A stretch of 24,455 nt of DNA from Saccoglossus kowalevskii (GCF_000003605.2 NW_003130001.1:1-24455); one strand, 5' to 3'; positions 1-10,538 are shown, counted from the stretch's first letter. Notes: generated from the sequence alone by a model not told the origin. Program-made: numbers and translations.

Positions 1-886
1 CAACCACCTATGTGGTATGGAACATACATGTATTGACAACAATTTGTCGATAGGTGACATTTAATAATTAGCAGACAATTTTAAAATATGGAAATCATAA
101 TTGTGGTGGAACTGCTCTTTTTGCTAGCAGACACTAATTAAATCACTAATTACAGTAAAAATATTGAGTGTGCACCTTAACCACCTATGTGGTATGAAAC
201 ATACATGTATGGACTACAATTTGTGATAGGTGACATTTAATAATTAGCAGACAATTTTAAAATATGGAAATCATAATTGTGGTGGAACTGCTCTTTTTGC
301 TAGCAGACACTAATTAAGTCACTAATTACAGTAAAAATATTGAGTGTGCACCTTAACCACTTATGTTATATGAAACATACATGTATTGACTACCATTTGT
401 GATAGGTGACATTTAATAATTAGCAGAAAATTTTAAAATATGGAAATCATAATTATGGTAGAACTGCCCTATCTATTTGCTAGCAGACACTAATTAAGTC
501 ACAAATTACAGTAAAAATATTGAGTGTGCACCTTAACCACTTATGTGGTATGAAACATACATGTATTGACTACCATTTGTAATAGGTGACATTTAATAAA
601 TAGCAGACAATTTTAAAATATGGAAATCATAATTGTGGTGGAACTGCCCTTTTTGCTAGCAGACACTAATTAAGTCACAAATTACAGTTAAAATATTGAG
701 TGTGCACTTTAACCACCTATGTGGTATGAAACATACATGTATGGACTACAATTTGTGATAGGTGACATTTAATAATTAGCAGACAATTTTAAAATATGGA
801 AATCATAATTGTGGTGGAACTGCCCTTTTTGCTAGCAGACACTAATTAAGTCACAAATTACAGTTAAAATATTGAGTGTGCACTTT

Positions 887-1958
887 AACCACCTATGTGG
901 TATGAAACATACATGTATGGACTACAATTTGTGATAGGTGACATTTAATAATTAGCAGACAATTTTAAAATATGGAAATCATAATTGTGGTGGAACTGCC
1001 CTATCTATATGCTAGCAGACACTAATTAAGTCACTAATTACAGTAAAAATATTGAGTGTGCACCTTAACCACTTATGTGGTATGAAACATACATGTATTG
1101 ACTACAATTTGTAATAGGTGACATTTAATAATTAGCAGACAATTTTAAAATATGGAAATCATAATTATGGTAGAACTGCCCTATCTATTTGCTAGCAGAC
1201 ACTAATTAAGTCACAAATTACAGTAAAAATATTGAGTGTGCACTTTAACCACTTATGTGGTATGAAACATACATGTATTGACTACAATTTGTGATAGGTG
1301 ACATTTAATAATTAGCAGACAATTTTAAAATATGGAAATCATAATTGTGGTGGAACTGCCCTTTTTGCTAGCAGACACTAATTAAGTCACAAATTACAGT
1401 TAAAATATTGAGTGTGCACTTTAACCACCTATGTGGTATGAAACATACATGTATGGACTACAATTTGTGATAGGTGACATTTAATAATTAGCAGACAATT
1501 TTAAAATATGGAAATCATAATTGTGGTGGAACTGCCCTATCTATATGCTAGCAGACACTAATTAAGTCACTAATTACAGTAAAAATATTGAGTGTGCACC
1601 TTAACCACTTATGTGGTATGAAACATACATGTATTGACTACAATTTGTAATAGGTGACATTTAATAATTAGCAGACAATTTTAAAATATGGAAATCATAA
1701 TTATGGTAGAACTGCCCTATCTATTTGCTAGCAGACACTAATTAAGTCACAAATTACAGTAAAAATATTGAGTGTGCACTTTAACCACTTATGTGGTATG
1801 AAACATACATGTATTGACTACAATTTGTGATAGGTGACATTTAATAATTAGCAGACAATTTTAAAATATGGAAATCATAATTGTGGTGGAACTGCCCTAT
1901 CTATATGCTAGCAGACACTAATTAAGTCACTAATTACAGTAAAAATATTGAGTGTGCA
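887..1958 (+). repeat. Three-unit higher-order repeat (~536 bp period) in left arm
   Basis: Units starting at 887 and 1067 recur at 1423 and 1603 with the same private variants (GTATGGACT then GTATTGACT, CTATCTATATG then CTATCTATTTG, GTGGTGG then ATGGTAG). By eye the two 360-bp stretches are identical. The third unit of each trio, at 1247 and 1783, differs by the CTTTTTG/CTATCTATATG length variant. This is what unequal crossing-over or replication slippage over a three-unit block leaves behind. Confidence 0.75.
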
Positions 1959-2820
1959 CCTTAACCACTTATGTTATATGAAACATACATGTATTGACAA
2001 CAATTTGTAATAGGTGACATTTAATAATTAGCAGACAATTTTAAAATATGGAAATCATAATTGTGGTGGAACTGCCCTATCTATATGCTAGCAGACACTA
2101 ATTAGTCACTAATTACAGTAAAAATATTGAGTGTGCACCTTAACCACTTATGTTATATGAAACATACATGTATTGACTACAATTTGTGATAGGTGACATT
2201 TAATAATTAGCAGACAATTTTAAAATATGGAAATTATAAATGTTTTGGAACTGCTCTTTTTGCTAGCAGACACTAATTAAGTCACAAATTACAGTTAAAA
2301 TATTGAGTGTGCACCTTAACCACCTATGTGGTATGAAACATACATGTATTGACTACAATTTGTGATAGGTGACATTTAATAATTAGCAGACAATTTTAAA
2401 ATATGGAAATCATAATTGTGGTAGAACTGCCCTATCTATTTGCTAGCAGACACTAATTAAGTCACTAATTACAGTAAAAATAATGAGTGTGCACCTTAAC
2501 CACTTATGTGGCATGAAACATACATGTATTGACTACAATTTGTGATAGGTGACATTTAATAATTAGCAGACAATTTTAAAATATGGAAATCATAATTGTG
2601 GTGGAACTGCCCTATCTATATAATGCTAGCCAGACACTAATTTAAGTCACAAATTACAGTTAAAATAATTGAGTGTGCACCTTAACCACCTATGTGGTAT
2701 GAAACATACATGTATTGACTACCATTTGTGATAGGTGACATTTAATAATTAGCAGACAATTTTAAAATATGGAAATCATAATTATGGTAGAACTGCCCTA
2801 TCTATTTGCTAGCAGACACT

Positions 2821-3960
2821 AATTAAGTCACAAATTACAGTAAAAATATTGAGTGTGCACCTTAACCACCTATGTGGTATGAAACATACATGTATGGACT
2901 ACAATTTGTAATAGGTGACATTTAATAATTAGCAGACAATTTTAAAATATGGAAATCATAATTATGGTAGAACTGCCCTATCTATTTGCTAGCAGACACT
3001 AATTAAGTCACAAATTACAGTAAAAATATTGAGTGTGCACCTTAACCACCTATGTGGTATGAAACATACATGTATGGACTACAATTTGTAATAGGTGACA
3101 TTTAATAATTAGCAGACAATTTTAAAATATCGAAATCATAATTATGGTAGAACTGCCCTATCTATTTGCTAGCAGACACTAATTAAGTCACAAATTACAG
3201 TAAAAATATTGAGTGTGCACTTTAACCACTTATGTGGTATGAAACATACATGTATTGACTACAATTTGTGATAGGTGACATTTAATAATTAGCAGACAAT
3301 TTTAAAATATGGAAATCATAATTGTGGTAGAACTGCCCTATCTATTTGCTAGCAGACACCAATTAAGTCACCAATTACAGTTAAAATATTGAGTGTGCAC
3401 CTTAACCACTTATCTGGTTTGAAACATACATGTATTGACAACAATTTGTAATAGGTGACATTTAATAATTAGCAGACAATTTTAAAATATGCAAATCATA
3501 ATTGTGGTATAACTGCCCTATCTATATGCTAGCAGACACTAATTAAGTCACTAATTACAGTAAAAATATTGAGTGTGCACCTTAACCACCTATGTGGTTT
3601 GAAACATACATGTATTGACTACAATTTGTGATAGGTGACATTTAATAATTAGCAGACAATTTTAAAATATGGAAATCATAATTGTGGTATAACTGCCCTA
3701 TCTATATGCTAGCAGACACTAATTAAGTCACTAATTACAGTAAAAATATTGAGTGTGCACCTTAACCACCTATGTGGTATGAAACATACATGTATGGACT
3801 ACAATTTGTGATAGGTGACATTTAATAATTAGCAGACAATTTTAAAATATGGAAATCATAATTGTGGTATAACTGCCCTATCTATATGCTAGCAGACACT
3901 AATTAAGTCACTAATTACAGTAAAAATATTGAGTGTGCACCTTAACCACCTATGTGGTAT
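2821..3960 (+). repeat. Runs of nearly identical neighbouring units in left arm
   Basis: The 180-bp units covering 2821-3000 and 3001-3180 differ at one base by eye (GGAAATC versus CGAAATC at 3131). The units from 3541, 3721 and 3901 are likewise almost identical. Neighbour identity above the array average indicates recent local single-unit duplication. Confidence 0.7.
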
Positions 3961-5191
3961 GAAACATACATGTATGGACTACAATTTGTGATAGGTGACA
4001 TTTAATAATCAGCAGACAATTTTAAAATATGGAAATCATAATTATGGTAGAACTGCTCTTTTTGCTAGCAGACACTAATTAAATCACAAATTACAGTTAA
4101 AATATTGAGTGTGCACCTTAACCACCTATGTGGTATGGAACATACATGTATTGACAACAATTTGTGATAGGTGACATTTAATAATTAGCAGACAATTTTA
4201 AAATATGGAAATCATAATTGTGGTGGAACTGCTCTTTTTGCTAGCAGACACTAATTAAGTCACTAATTACAGTAAAAATATTGAGTGTGCACCTTAACCA
4301 CCTATGTGGTATGAAACATACATGTATTGACTACAATTTGTGATAGGTGACATTTAATAATTAGCAGACAATTTTAAAATATGGAAATCATAATTGTGGT
4401 GGAACTGCCCTTTTTGCTAGCAGACACTAATTAAGTCACAAATTACAGTAAAAATATTGAGTGTGCACTTTAACCACTTATGTGGTATGAAACATACATG
4501 TATTGACTACAATTTGTGATAGGTGACATTTAATAATTAGCAGACAATTTTAAAATATGGAAATCATAATTGTGGTAGAACTGCCCTATCTATTTGCTAG
4601 CAGACACTAATTAAGTCACTAATTACAGTAAAAATATTGAGTGTGCACCTTAACCACCTATGTGGTATGAAACATACATGTATGGACTACAATTTGTGAT
4701 AGGTGACATTTAATAATTAGCAGACAATTTTAAAATATGGAAATCATAATTGTGGTGGAACTGCCCTATCTATTTGCTAGCAGACACTAATTAAGTCACT
4801 AATTACAGTTAAAATATTGAGTGTGCACCTTAACCACCTATGTGGTATGAAACATACATGTATTGACTACAATTTGTGATAGGTGACATTTAATAATTAG
4901 CAGACAATTTTAAAATATGGAAATCATAATTGTGGTGGAACTGCCCTATCTATTTGCTAGCAGACACTAATTAAGTCACTAATTACAGTTAAAATATTGA
5001 GTGTGCACCTTAACCACCTATGTGGTATGAAACATACATGTATTGACTACAATTTGTGATAGGTGACATTTAATAATTAGCAGACAATTTTAAAATATGG
5101 AAATCATAATTGTGGTAGAACTGCCCATCTATGCAATTTAAATCACCAATTTAATTAAAAATATCGGGTGTGCACTGTCATTTAGCTTCCA

Positions 5192-5218
5192 CTCATTAAT
5201 TATCACTATATTAATGAG
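5192..5218. other. Perfect 9-bp hairpin at inner edge of left arm
   Basis: CTCATTAAT (5192-5200) and ATTAATGAG (5210-5218) are perfect reverse complements around a 9-base loop. The hairpin lies about 15 bases inside the last degenerate repeat unit. It is AT-rich and could be chance. It is listed because another short perfect hairpin marks the outer edge of the right arm. Confidence 0.5.
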
Positions 5219-5329
5219 ATTATCGCAATCTATATGCACTCTAGCATTACGGTAACTTATCAACCTCTGCTACACTTCTGTCGATATGATCACCATACTG
5301 CTGTTGTGTATACTTCGTGTTATTCTTGT

Positions 5330-5706
5330 AATAACCTCATAATATTATTATACATCTGTCACCGTAATGCCAGAAGTTACAGCATGCCGTAATTGTGCGG
5401 TATTTTATGGGGTATTTTCATCCTACCATATAAGGAAATGCAAATTCCAAATATGGAATGATTACATGCATAAGCGTCCTCTAATGATAAAAACAAACAT
5501 GGCTGCCGCTAGACTTTGAATTGACTCCACACAAAGAAGTTCGCTGATTCTGTTCTAAACATTTTGGACCTCAGCTTTCCCATTATGTACCTTTGGAAGG
5601 AAAAGATGTATAATAGTAAGGTTATTCTGAGGATATCTCAAAATATGCACTCAGACGGTATGCCGTTGCATCAACCTCATAATAACCTCATAATATTATT
5701 ATACAT
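5330..5706 (+). repeat. 26-bp direct repeat, copies 351 bp apart
   Basis: The stretch beginning AATAACCTCATAATATT and ending TTATACAT occurs at 5330-5355 and again at 5681-5706 with no mismatch seen. The second copy is preceded by an extra CCTCAT, giving a short local tandem. It is outside the arm repeats and unrelated to their unit. It may flank an old insertion of about 325 bp or be a local duplication. Confidence 0.65.
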
Positions 5707-7137
5707 TTTTTCCCTGCTTTTAATAATAATTAATGAAACTATAACACAAAATCGCAATAAAGAATCTTTAGCATTATGCAATATTTAATAGTGTTCTTGT
5801 GTCTGAAGTGAACAAAAGAATGTGACGTTAAAGTGACACATAATTTTCTAAATAAGGAAGACATACAAATGCATCAATAACATTTTTGAACACATCTGTA
5901 TGTGACATTTCAAAGATTGGTGAATTGTATTCGGTCTCAGAAATATAATAAAGGTGCTGTTGTTTGAGGTGTACTTGTGGTATTATATGTGGGGGTGAAA
6001 GTGCGTATATATGAATCATTGCTTTCACTCATAATGTCACAATCGTCATACGGTTCACATTCAAATTTTAAATAAAAAATGTATTTTACGTAAGTTGTAC
6101 GCATGGGACTCATCTATGACACAACATGTTATGACGACTGTGACAATGACACTGGTAACAGTTATAATAATGGAATGCAACACATTTCATTGAAGTTCAA
6201 ACGAGTTTATTTAAAAGTTTTCTGTAAAAACATTAAAAAAAATTCATTTCCAAAAATGATTTGTCGAAACAAATTTCATTGTGGTAAACAATGACAATAG
6301 ATTTTCCTAATTGAATTTAAAAAAAACAAACATATTCACTAACCAAATATAAACTGTGATTATTTGTGTGTGATAATTATTGACAGGTCAAAAAAATTCA
6401 AAGCTCAGTGATAATTGTGCCAAAATTTTAATGAGCTTTTCAGGTTGTCTTTTCAAAATTTTTTGTTAATTCCCTAAAATAAGTAATTTTTACTGATGAC
6501 TTATCACAAAAAATCCTATGCTATGATATTTCCTGTACTGGGAGTGCATACATTTTCCCTGATAATTAGATCAAGAATATATGATGAATGCAGTAAGGCA
6601 CAAAATATCTGCAAGATATAAAATTGTAATGTTAAAAAAAACAAAATTTAAAAGCAGGTCCAATTTACTGTGGGTAAGTTTCAGATGATGTGATCTCACC
6701 CGAAACATTTATGCTTATGGACTACTGTCATGTCCTATTTGTCTTAACAGTGTCTGATGCCATAGCAGATACCCACAAAGCTGTACATTGTGTGATACCT
6801 GCAGCCCAGGAAAGGATGGATGGGGTGATGACATGATTACCATGGTTTTAAATTCTGAAAAGAAAGAATTCTGAAATAAGAAATCTTTGAAATCAGACTT
6901 CTACCAAAGGTAATTCTGGGATTTATGGACGGCCTAAAGTTTGTGGCTGTTTTTCAACAGCTACAAATTTTAGTACTGGTTACTTAGGGATGCTTGCATC
7001 CCTAGGCTGCTGGTTTTTCCAGCGCTCTCAGATGCTTGTATTTCAAACTTGGAGCTTTTGGATAGTAAAGCCGATCAAGTTTTAATCAAGCCGATCACGT
7101 TATAGGTAGGCATGACTGAACATTGTAAAACTAAGCT

Positions 7138-7153
7138 ATTTATTTATTTATTT
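7138..7153 (-). promoter_or_regulatory. Candidate polyadenylation signal cluster
   Basis: On the minus strand the tract AATAAATAAATAAATA overlaps and directly follows the TAA stop of the Ulp1-ParB frame (stop at 7150-7148). It holds overlapping AATAAA hexamers at 7139-7144 and 7143-7148. It is the first dense AATAAA cluster seen after the coding tract, which fits transcript end formation downstream of this module. A simple TTTA-type microsatellite is the alternative. Confidence 0.4.
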
Positions 7154-8401
7154 GTCTAATGGACAAGTGGCAGAAGCATCAAATCCAAGATCGGAAGGTG
7201 TAATTGGCAATTGCTGTATCTGGATCAGACACCCTTTCCATGATGGAACTTTTTGCCATTCATTTCCATGAATATCTGTTAAGTCATTAAGAAATACTGT
7301 TGAAATCACTATTGGTATCCATTTTATATTTAATTCTTTCGCAATACGTATTCGATGATTGCCATCATATAAGTATGCATGTCCAGTGTCAAGTTTAACT
7401 GAGAGTGTAAGTGGTTCTGAAATTTTGAAATTTTCACGGATAATTTTTGGTTTTATAAATCCATCAAGGAAGTCACTTCTCTTGCTTGGATTTTTAATTA
7501 CTCTTCTATCTACCTCCCGATATCTCCAAATTACAGATGTTTCTACCCATTCGACTGACCGTTTATATAGTTTAGGTATATTAACTTTTTGTTTATCAAG
7601 TGAAAATCTTCTATCTTGCAATTTTGTTTGCTCTATTTTACCTGTTGTTTGAATGGTTTTAATATTGGTTTCACTTGTAATTTGCTTTCTAACTAGGATA
7701 TTCTGTGTAATTAGTTCATATGCCATGGTAACTCTCATGCTGTTTAGCATCTCTAAACTTGTGTCTACTGACAATGGTGCATCAAGCAATATGCACTTGG
7801 CATATGCACAAATTAACAACCCACAGTTTTGTGTATCATTCTGCTTTATGAATAATTTATTTTGAGACAAGACTTTTACAGTCCATTGGGTTAAATGATT
7901 TTTATTTCCATATCTTAATAGATGTATAAATTGTATGTATTTAAATAGCTGTTCTAAAAGGTGTTCGCCATTACTATCAAGTGGGCCATAAGGATCAATT
8001 ACATAAATTTCCTGTAGTTTAATTTTGACTATAAATATAATCCAGTGTGATCCCCTTAAATTTGAAGGTATATAGATATATTCATAATTGAACCAATTTG
8101 TTTGTCTATAGGGCATTGGTAACCCAGCATTTAATGAACTTGACAGTTTTTGGAGTGCCCAACAAGCATCTTGGACTAAAATTGTATTCTGTTTATTATT
8201 GCCTTCAACAAGAAGTCTTATGTATGATGTAATCAAACAGTCATCTAGCCAATGTCCATTTATTAAATCAAAGATACATTGTTTTTGTATATTTATCCCT
8301 ACCACTAAAATATCATCAATATCTCGCATATCCTCCAACATTTTCCCATACGTTTTCTTTCCAATTGATATTACAATTTTATTTTTACCACAACTATTCA
8401 T
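7148..8401 (-). CDS. Ulp1/SENP-type (C48) cysteine protease with ParB/Srx-like C-terminus
   Basis: The 417-residue frame is intact. Residues ~45-205 match an Ulp1 peptidase: WLDD (51-54), catalytic His in GSHW (H119), Asp in YVIDPYG (D136), oxyanion Gln (Q187) and Cys in QNCGLLIC (C193), so the triad is complete. Ulp1 enzymes cleave SUMO or related modifiers from targets or mature precursors. Residues ~315-370 look ParB-like: IREN, a short beta segment, then YLYDGNHRIRIAKEL (DGNHR at 346-350) and WIPIVIS, the signature shared by ParB N-domains and sulfiredoxins. The frame is open for about 19 codons upstream of the chosen ATG (to a stop near 8459), consistent with an ancestral fusion to the USP module. 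The ParB call rests on one motif and is less sure than the protease. Confidence 0.8.
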   Translation of the reverse strand: MNSCGKNKIVISIGKKTYGKMLEDMRDIDDILVVGINIQKQCIFDLINGHWLDDCLITSYIRLLVEGNNKQNTILVQDACWALQKLSSSLNAGLPMPYRQTNWFNYEYIYIPSNLRGSHWIIFIVKIKLQEIYVIDPYGPLDSNGEHLLEQLFKYIQFIHLLRYGNKNHLTQWTVKVLSQNKLFIKQNDTQNCGLLICAYAKCILLDAPLSVDTSLEMLNSMRVTMAYELITQNILVRKQITSETNIKTIQTTGKIEQTKLQDRRFSLDKQKVNIPKLYKRSVEWVETSVIWRYREVDRRVIKNPSKRSDFLDGFIKPKIIRENFKISEPLTLSVKLDTGHAYLYDGNHRIRIAKELNIKWIPIVISTVFLNDLTDIHGNEWQKVPSWKGCLIQIQQLPITPSDLGFDASATCPLDK

Positions 8402-8447
8402 ATCATTATCAGAGCTATGTTTGAATTTAATATCGGATGATGAATAT

Positions 8448-9431
8448 TTACTCTTGAGTTATTCTGTCATAAAATGCTATGCATTCCTCTGCCTCAAAAC
8501 AGTCAGTGTGAAGTTTACTAAATGTACAAAATGATTTATTCTGTGGGCTGGACATAGATGTGAGTTCCCACTTCCCAACATTTTTAATATAAGTATTGTA
8601 TTGTACGTTTCCAGAACTAACAGATTTACAAACAACAATGGTCTTCATTGAAAATACAGTCCTTTTACTTATAAAAGTTGGGAATTCATCAACAACCGCG
8701 GAAAGATCAAGATTTGCTGTTAGTTGGAAGTCAGTTGATGTTTTTTTTGTATAAAGTATTATTGTTTGTCCTACTTGAAAAATGTAAGGTTCTGCACTGG
8801 GCTTAAAACTTCTAAATTTATCTGGCTTTGTACATGTGTTAGAATTACATTTTGGATTCATAGGCTTTAATCTTATTTCATTTATTGCATTTTTAACAGA
8901 GTCTTTTGTGAAATTGTTGACAGGCAGGGATGTAATTTCTTTAATACCACTTGTTGACACAGTTTGACAGTGCAGACAATTAAAATGTTGTAATAGTTTA
9001 ATAACAAATTTCTTTTTACTTTGTGATGTTAGCATGTCTCCTAAAACATGATTTATAAACTTTATTGTAGATACATCTGCAAGTGGTTCACCTAGGTTCA
9101 TTGAAACTTTTTTCAGTATATTAAAATCTCCATGAATTATTTTTTTCATGGTATCATCTTTGTGTGTTTTTTGGCTTATTTCTGCTGCTATATTTTTAAC
9201 TGCCAAACAATTTTGCATTGCTGATAATAAAGTGTTTTGCCAGTGAGGTATGGGTGAAATTTTTTCTTTTATATCTTTTTCAAAAAATATTATGTACTCA
9301 TGATAATTTGGAGGAATTTGTGTAATGTGATAAGTGTCAGTATCATCACACATGATTGGAAGATTATCTTTCAGAATATAATGTTGAGACATAGTGACCA
9401 CAACTGGCTGTAGGGCCAGCATGAGATACAC
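8448..9431 (-). CDS. End of first USP plus second, degenerate USP-like domain
   Basis: The first codons (to about residue 14) overlap the previous frame and are probably not used. Residues ~20-52 complete the first USP catalytic fold: MCDDTDTYHI supplies the usual D-rich strand after the His box and YHEYIIFFEK the closing aYiLfY strand. Residues ~60-325 look like a second USP: Cys-box-like PHWQNTLLSAMQNC with Thr where the nucleophile is expected, a Q-box-like KKKFVIKLL, zinc ribbon CLHC (152-155) with CNSNTC (195-200), and a closing CIAFYDR. The GHY motif is replaced by VQYNTY. Both catalytic Cys and His therefore seem lost, suggesting a scaffold or ubiquitin-binding role. The frame ends 46 bp before the Ulp1 ATG. 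Confidence 0.6.
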   Translation of the reverse strand: MYLMLALQPVVVTMSQHYILKDNLPIMCDDTDTYHITQIPPNYHEYIIFFEKDIKEKISPIPHWQNTLLSAMQNCLAVKNIAAEISQKTHKDDTMKKIIHGDFNILKKVSMNLGEPLADVSTIKFINHVLGDMLTSQSKKKFVIKLLQHFNCLHCQTVSTSGIKEITSLPVNNFTKDSVKNAINEIRLKPMNPKCNSNTCTKPDKFRSFKPSAEPYIFQVGQTIILYTKKTSTDFQLTANLDLSAVVDEFPTFISKRTVFSMKTIVVCKSVSSGNVQYNTYIKNVGKWELTSMSSPQNKSFCTFSKLHTDCFEAEECIAFYDRITQE

Positions 9432-9987
9432 TTGACTTTATTATGTAGTTATTTTCACTAATAGGGTTTTTCATTAAAGGAGAAAGATAAATTTTGTTCT
9501 CCAGTTCAATTTCATTTTTGATTTTAGATAACCGTTTTGTTCTTTTATTCCAGCTGTGACTGGTCAATAATATGACAAGAATATTAGATATTGATTTAAT
9601 GAAGACTTGTGACGTGATTATTCGATTTTCATTTTTACATTGCAAACTCTCACAGTCTACGTGAATTTCCTCTCTTTCAAATAAACGCTGTAAAATATCT
9701 TGCAGTGTAAAACTATCTTGTTTTCGGTTAGTTGGGCAGTTTAGTTGTATGTAACTTAATATTTCATCTGTTCTTGTTTTATGCCCACATGTGTTGCAAG
9801 TTCTTTCTCGTGTTCTTATCATTTCTGTCTGTATGCCCCTGTACTTGAGGAATTTATCAAGGAAGTTAATATAAAATTCATGTGCATCATGTTGCTTCCT
9901 TAATTGTAATCTCGCTATTTGACTGCTAGACCTAAGTGTATTGGCCATATCTGTTTTTGTTAGAGACATTTTGGAAGTTGTTAACAT
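9364..9987 (-). CDS. USP deubiquitinase, middle and His-box part
   Basis: This 207-residue frame carries the core of a ubiquitin-specific protease (C19): QHDAHEFYINFL (32-43, the Q/DAHEF box), zinc ribbon CNTC (64-67) and CESLQC (112-117), a hydrophobic ILVILL strand (136-141) and the His box SHAGPTASCGHYVS (188-201) with catalytic H198. USPs remove ubiquitin from proteins. The catalytic Cys box lies in the preceding frame and the last strands in the next, so the domain is split over three frames by two frameshifts near 9998 and 9378. The annotated ATG is only the first in this frame. Reading upstream (ASVINK) matches the expected continuation, so the true start is not here. Confidence 0.75.
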   Translation of the reverse strand: MLTTSKMSLTKTDMANTLRSSSQIARLQLRKQHDAHEFYINFLDKFLKYRGIQTEMIRTRERTCNTCGHKTRTDEILSYIQLNCPTNRKQDSFTLQDILQRLFEREEIHVDCESLQCKNENRIITSQVFIKSISNILVILLTSHSWNKRTKRLSKIKNEIELENKIYLSPLMKNPISENNYIIKSSVSHAGPTASCGHYVSTLYSER

Positions 9988-9992
9988 CTTGT

Positions 9993-10538
9993 TTATAACT
10001 GATGCAAGTTGTCAAACGAAAATCGTTCATTTTGTGATACTTCTATGAAATCCCTGAGTGTTGATTGACTTTTCATCAGGGAATTCTTTACTGATTCACA
10101 GTGTAGAATACTTTGAACAACAGCATTAAACCAACAATTATTAGAAAAGTTTTCTAATCCAACAACAACATTACTATTTTCCGAAATCGTTTGAATTGAA
10201 TGATTTGGATCTGGTGTTGAAGGTGAGAAATGATTTAGTTCATCTTTTATTAAATCGGGTGTATTATGCCACTGTTGGCCAAGTTCTCTGTTGAAACGAT
10301 GTAAATCGTTTGGTCCTGAACATTGTTTTGTATTGCTAATAAATTTCTTGAATGTATCTGTTGACGTAGTACTTTTAATTTGTCTTAATTTTTGCGAAAA
10401 AACCTTTACTGACTTTGGTGGTGTGGCTTGATAAGAAAATGTTCTTTGTTTTTTTTCTTTTTTTGCTATCCCATTGTTCTCTAATTGTTGTTTGCATTTT
10501 GAGTTTCTTACCAACGAGAAGATTGCTAGTAAATGCAT
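9993..10538 (-). CDS. USP deubiquitinase, N-terminal Cys-box part
   Basis: The frame has 181 codons. Residues 127-148 are the USP Cys box, GLENFSNNCWFNAVVQSIL, matching the family pattern GLxNxGNxCYxNxxLQ, with nucleophile C135. The 120 residues before it are basic and Ser/Thr/Asn-rich with no fold recognised, and probably form the linker to the transposase. The first ~25 codons overlap the transposase C-terminal frame, so the ATG at 10538 is doubtful; entry by frameshift in the adjacent A-runs near 10455 is equally possible. It ends at TAA 9995-9993, where the following frame picks up the same domain, pointing to a one-base loss. Confidence 0.7.
   Translation of the reverse strand: MHLLAIFSLVRNSKCKQQLENNGIAKKEKKQRTFSYQATPPKSVKVFSQKLRQIKSTTSTDTFKKFISNTKQCSGPNDLHRFNRELGQQWHNTPDLIKDELNHFSPSTPDPNHSIQTISENSNVVVGLENFSNNCWFNAVVQSILHCESVKNSLMKSQSTLRDFIEVSQNERFSFDNLHQL

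Larger units (their letters stand above)
1..5176 (+). repeat. Left arm: 29-copy tandem array of a 176-180 bp unit
   Basis: I counted 29 copies using the landmark GGAAATCAT (first at 90, last at 5099). Spacings are mostly 176 or 180 bp, with rare 179 and 186. The unit runs AACCACYTATG, ACATACATGTAT, GATAGGTGACATTTAATAA, TTAGCAGACAATTTTAAAAT, GGAAATCATAATT, GAACTGC, TGCTAGCAGACAC, TAATTAAGTCAC, AATATTGAGTGTGCACCTT. The 4-bp length difference lies in the stretch before GCTAGC (CTTTTTG versus CTATCTATTTG). The last unit degenerates after about 5125 but stays recognisable to GTGTGCACT near 5176. No long reading frame crosses the array. The array is open at base 1, so 29 is a minimum. Confidence 0.97.
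5177..7137. other. Internal non-coding segment, ~2 kb, no supported gene
   Basis: This lies between the left arm and the 3' end of the coding tract. The only reading frames are of 63-74 codons, have no recognisable domain and low-complexity AT-driven composition, so none is called. Visible structure is limited: a 10-bp inverted repeat GCATTACGGT (5244-5253) / ACCGTAATGC (5361-5370), a 26-bp direct repeat at 5330 and 5681, and a small tandem pair AAGCCGATCA at about 7068 and 7088. The stretch could be element-internal spacer, 3' untranslated DNA, or captured host sequence. Confidence 0.6.

Noticed and set aside
1-5176. CRISPR-like regular repeats
   Set aside because: The whole 176-180 bp period is repeated with no unique spacers, the context is eukaryotic, and the array is inverted at the other end.
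5491-5519. Initiator-like AACATGGCTGCCGCT with a six-codon frame
   Set aside because: Resembles a YY1-type promoter element, but one short match without other promoter evidence is not enough.
5564-6294. Small frames of 74, 66 and 63 codons at 5564-5788, 5828-6028 (minus) and 6103-6294
   Set aside because: Short, AT-driven composition, no domain, no shared context; expected by chance in this base composition.
6674-6865. Possible small intron (GGTAAGT near 6673, TCTTAACAG at 6742-6750) followed by a 28-codon open stretch
   Set aside because: The motifs are common by chance, the exon matches nothing I recognise and no partner exon is seen.
7359-8534. Plus-strand frames opposite the Ulp1-ParB segment (7359-7652, 7653-7865, 8199-8534)
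   Set aside because: Antisense shadows of a well-supported minus-strand protease; translations show no domain.
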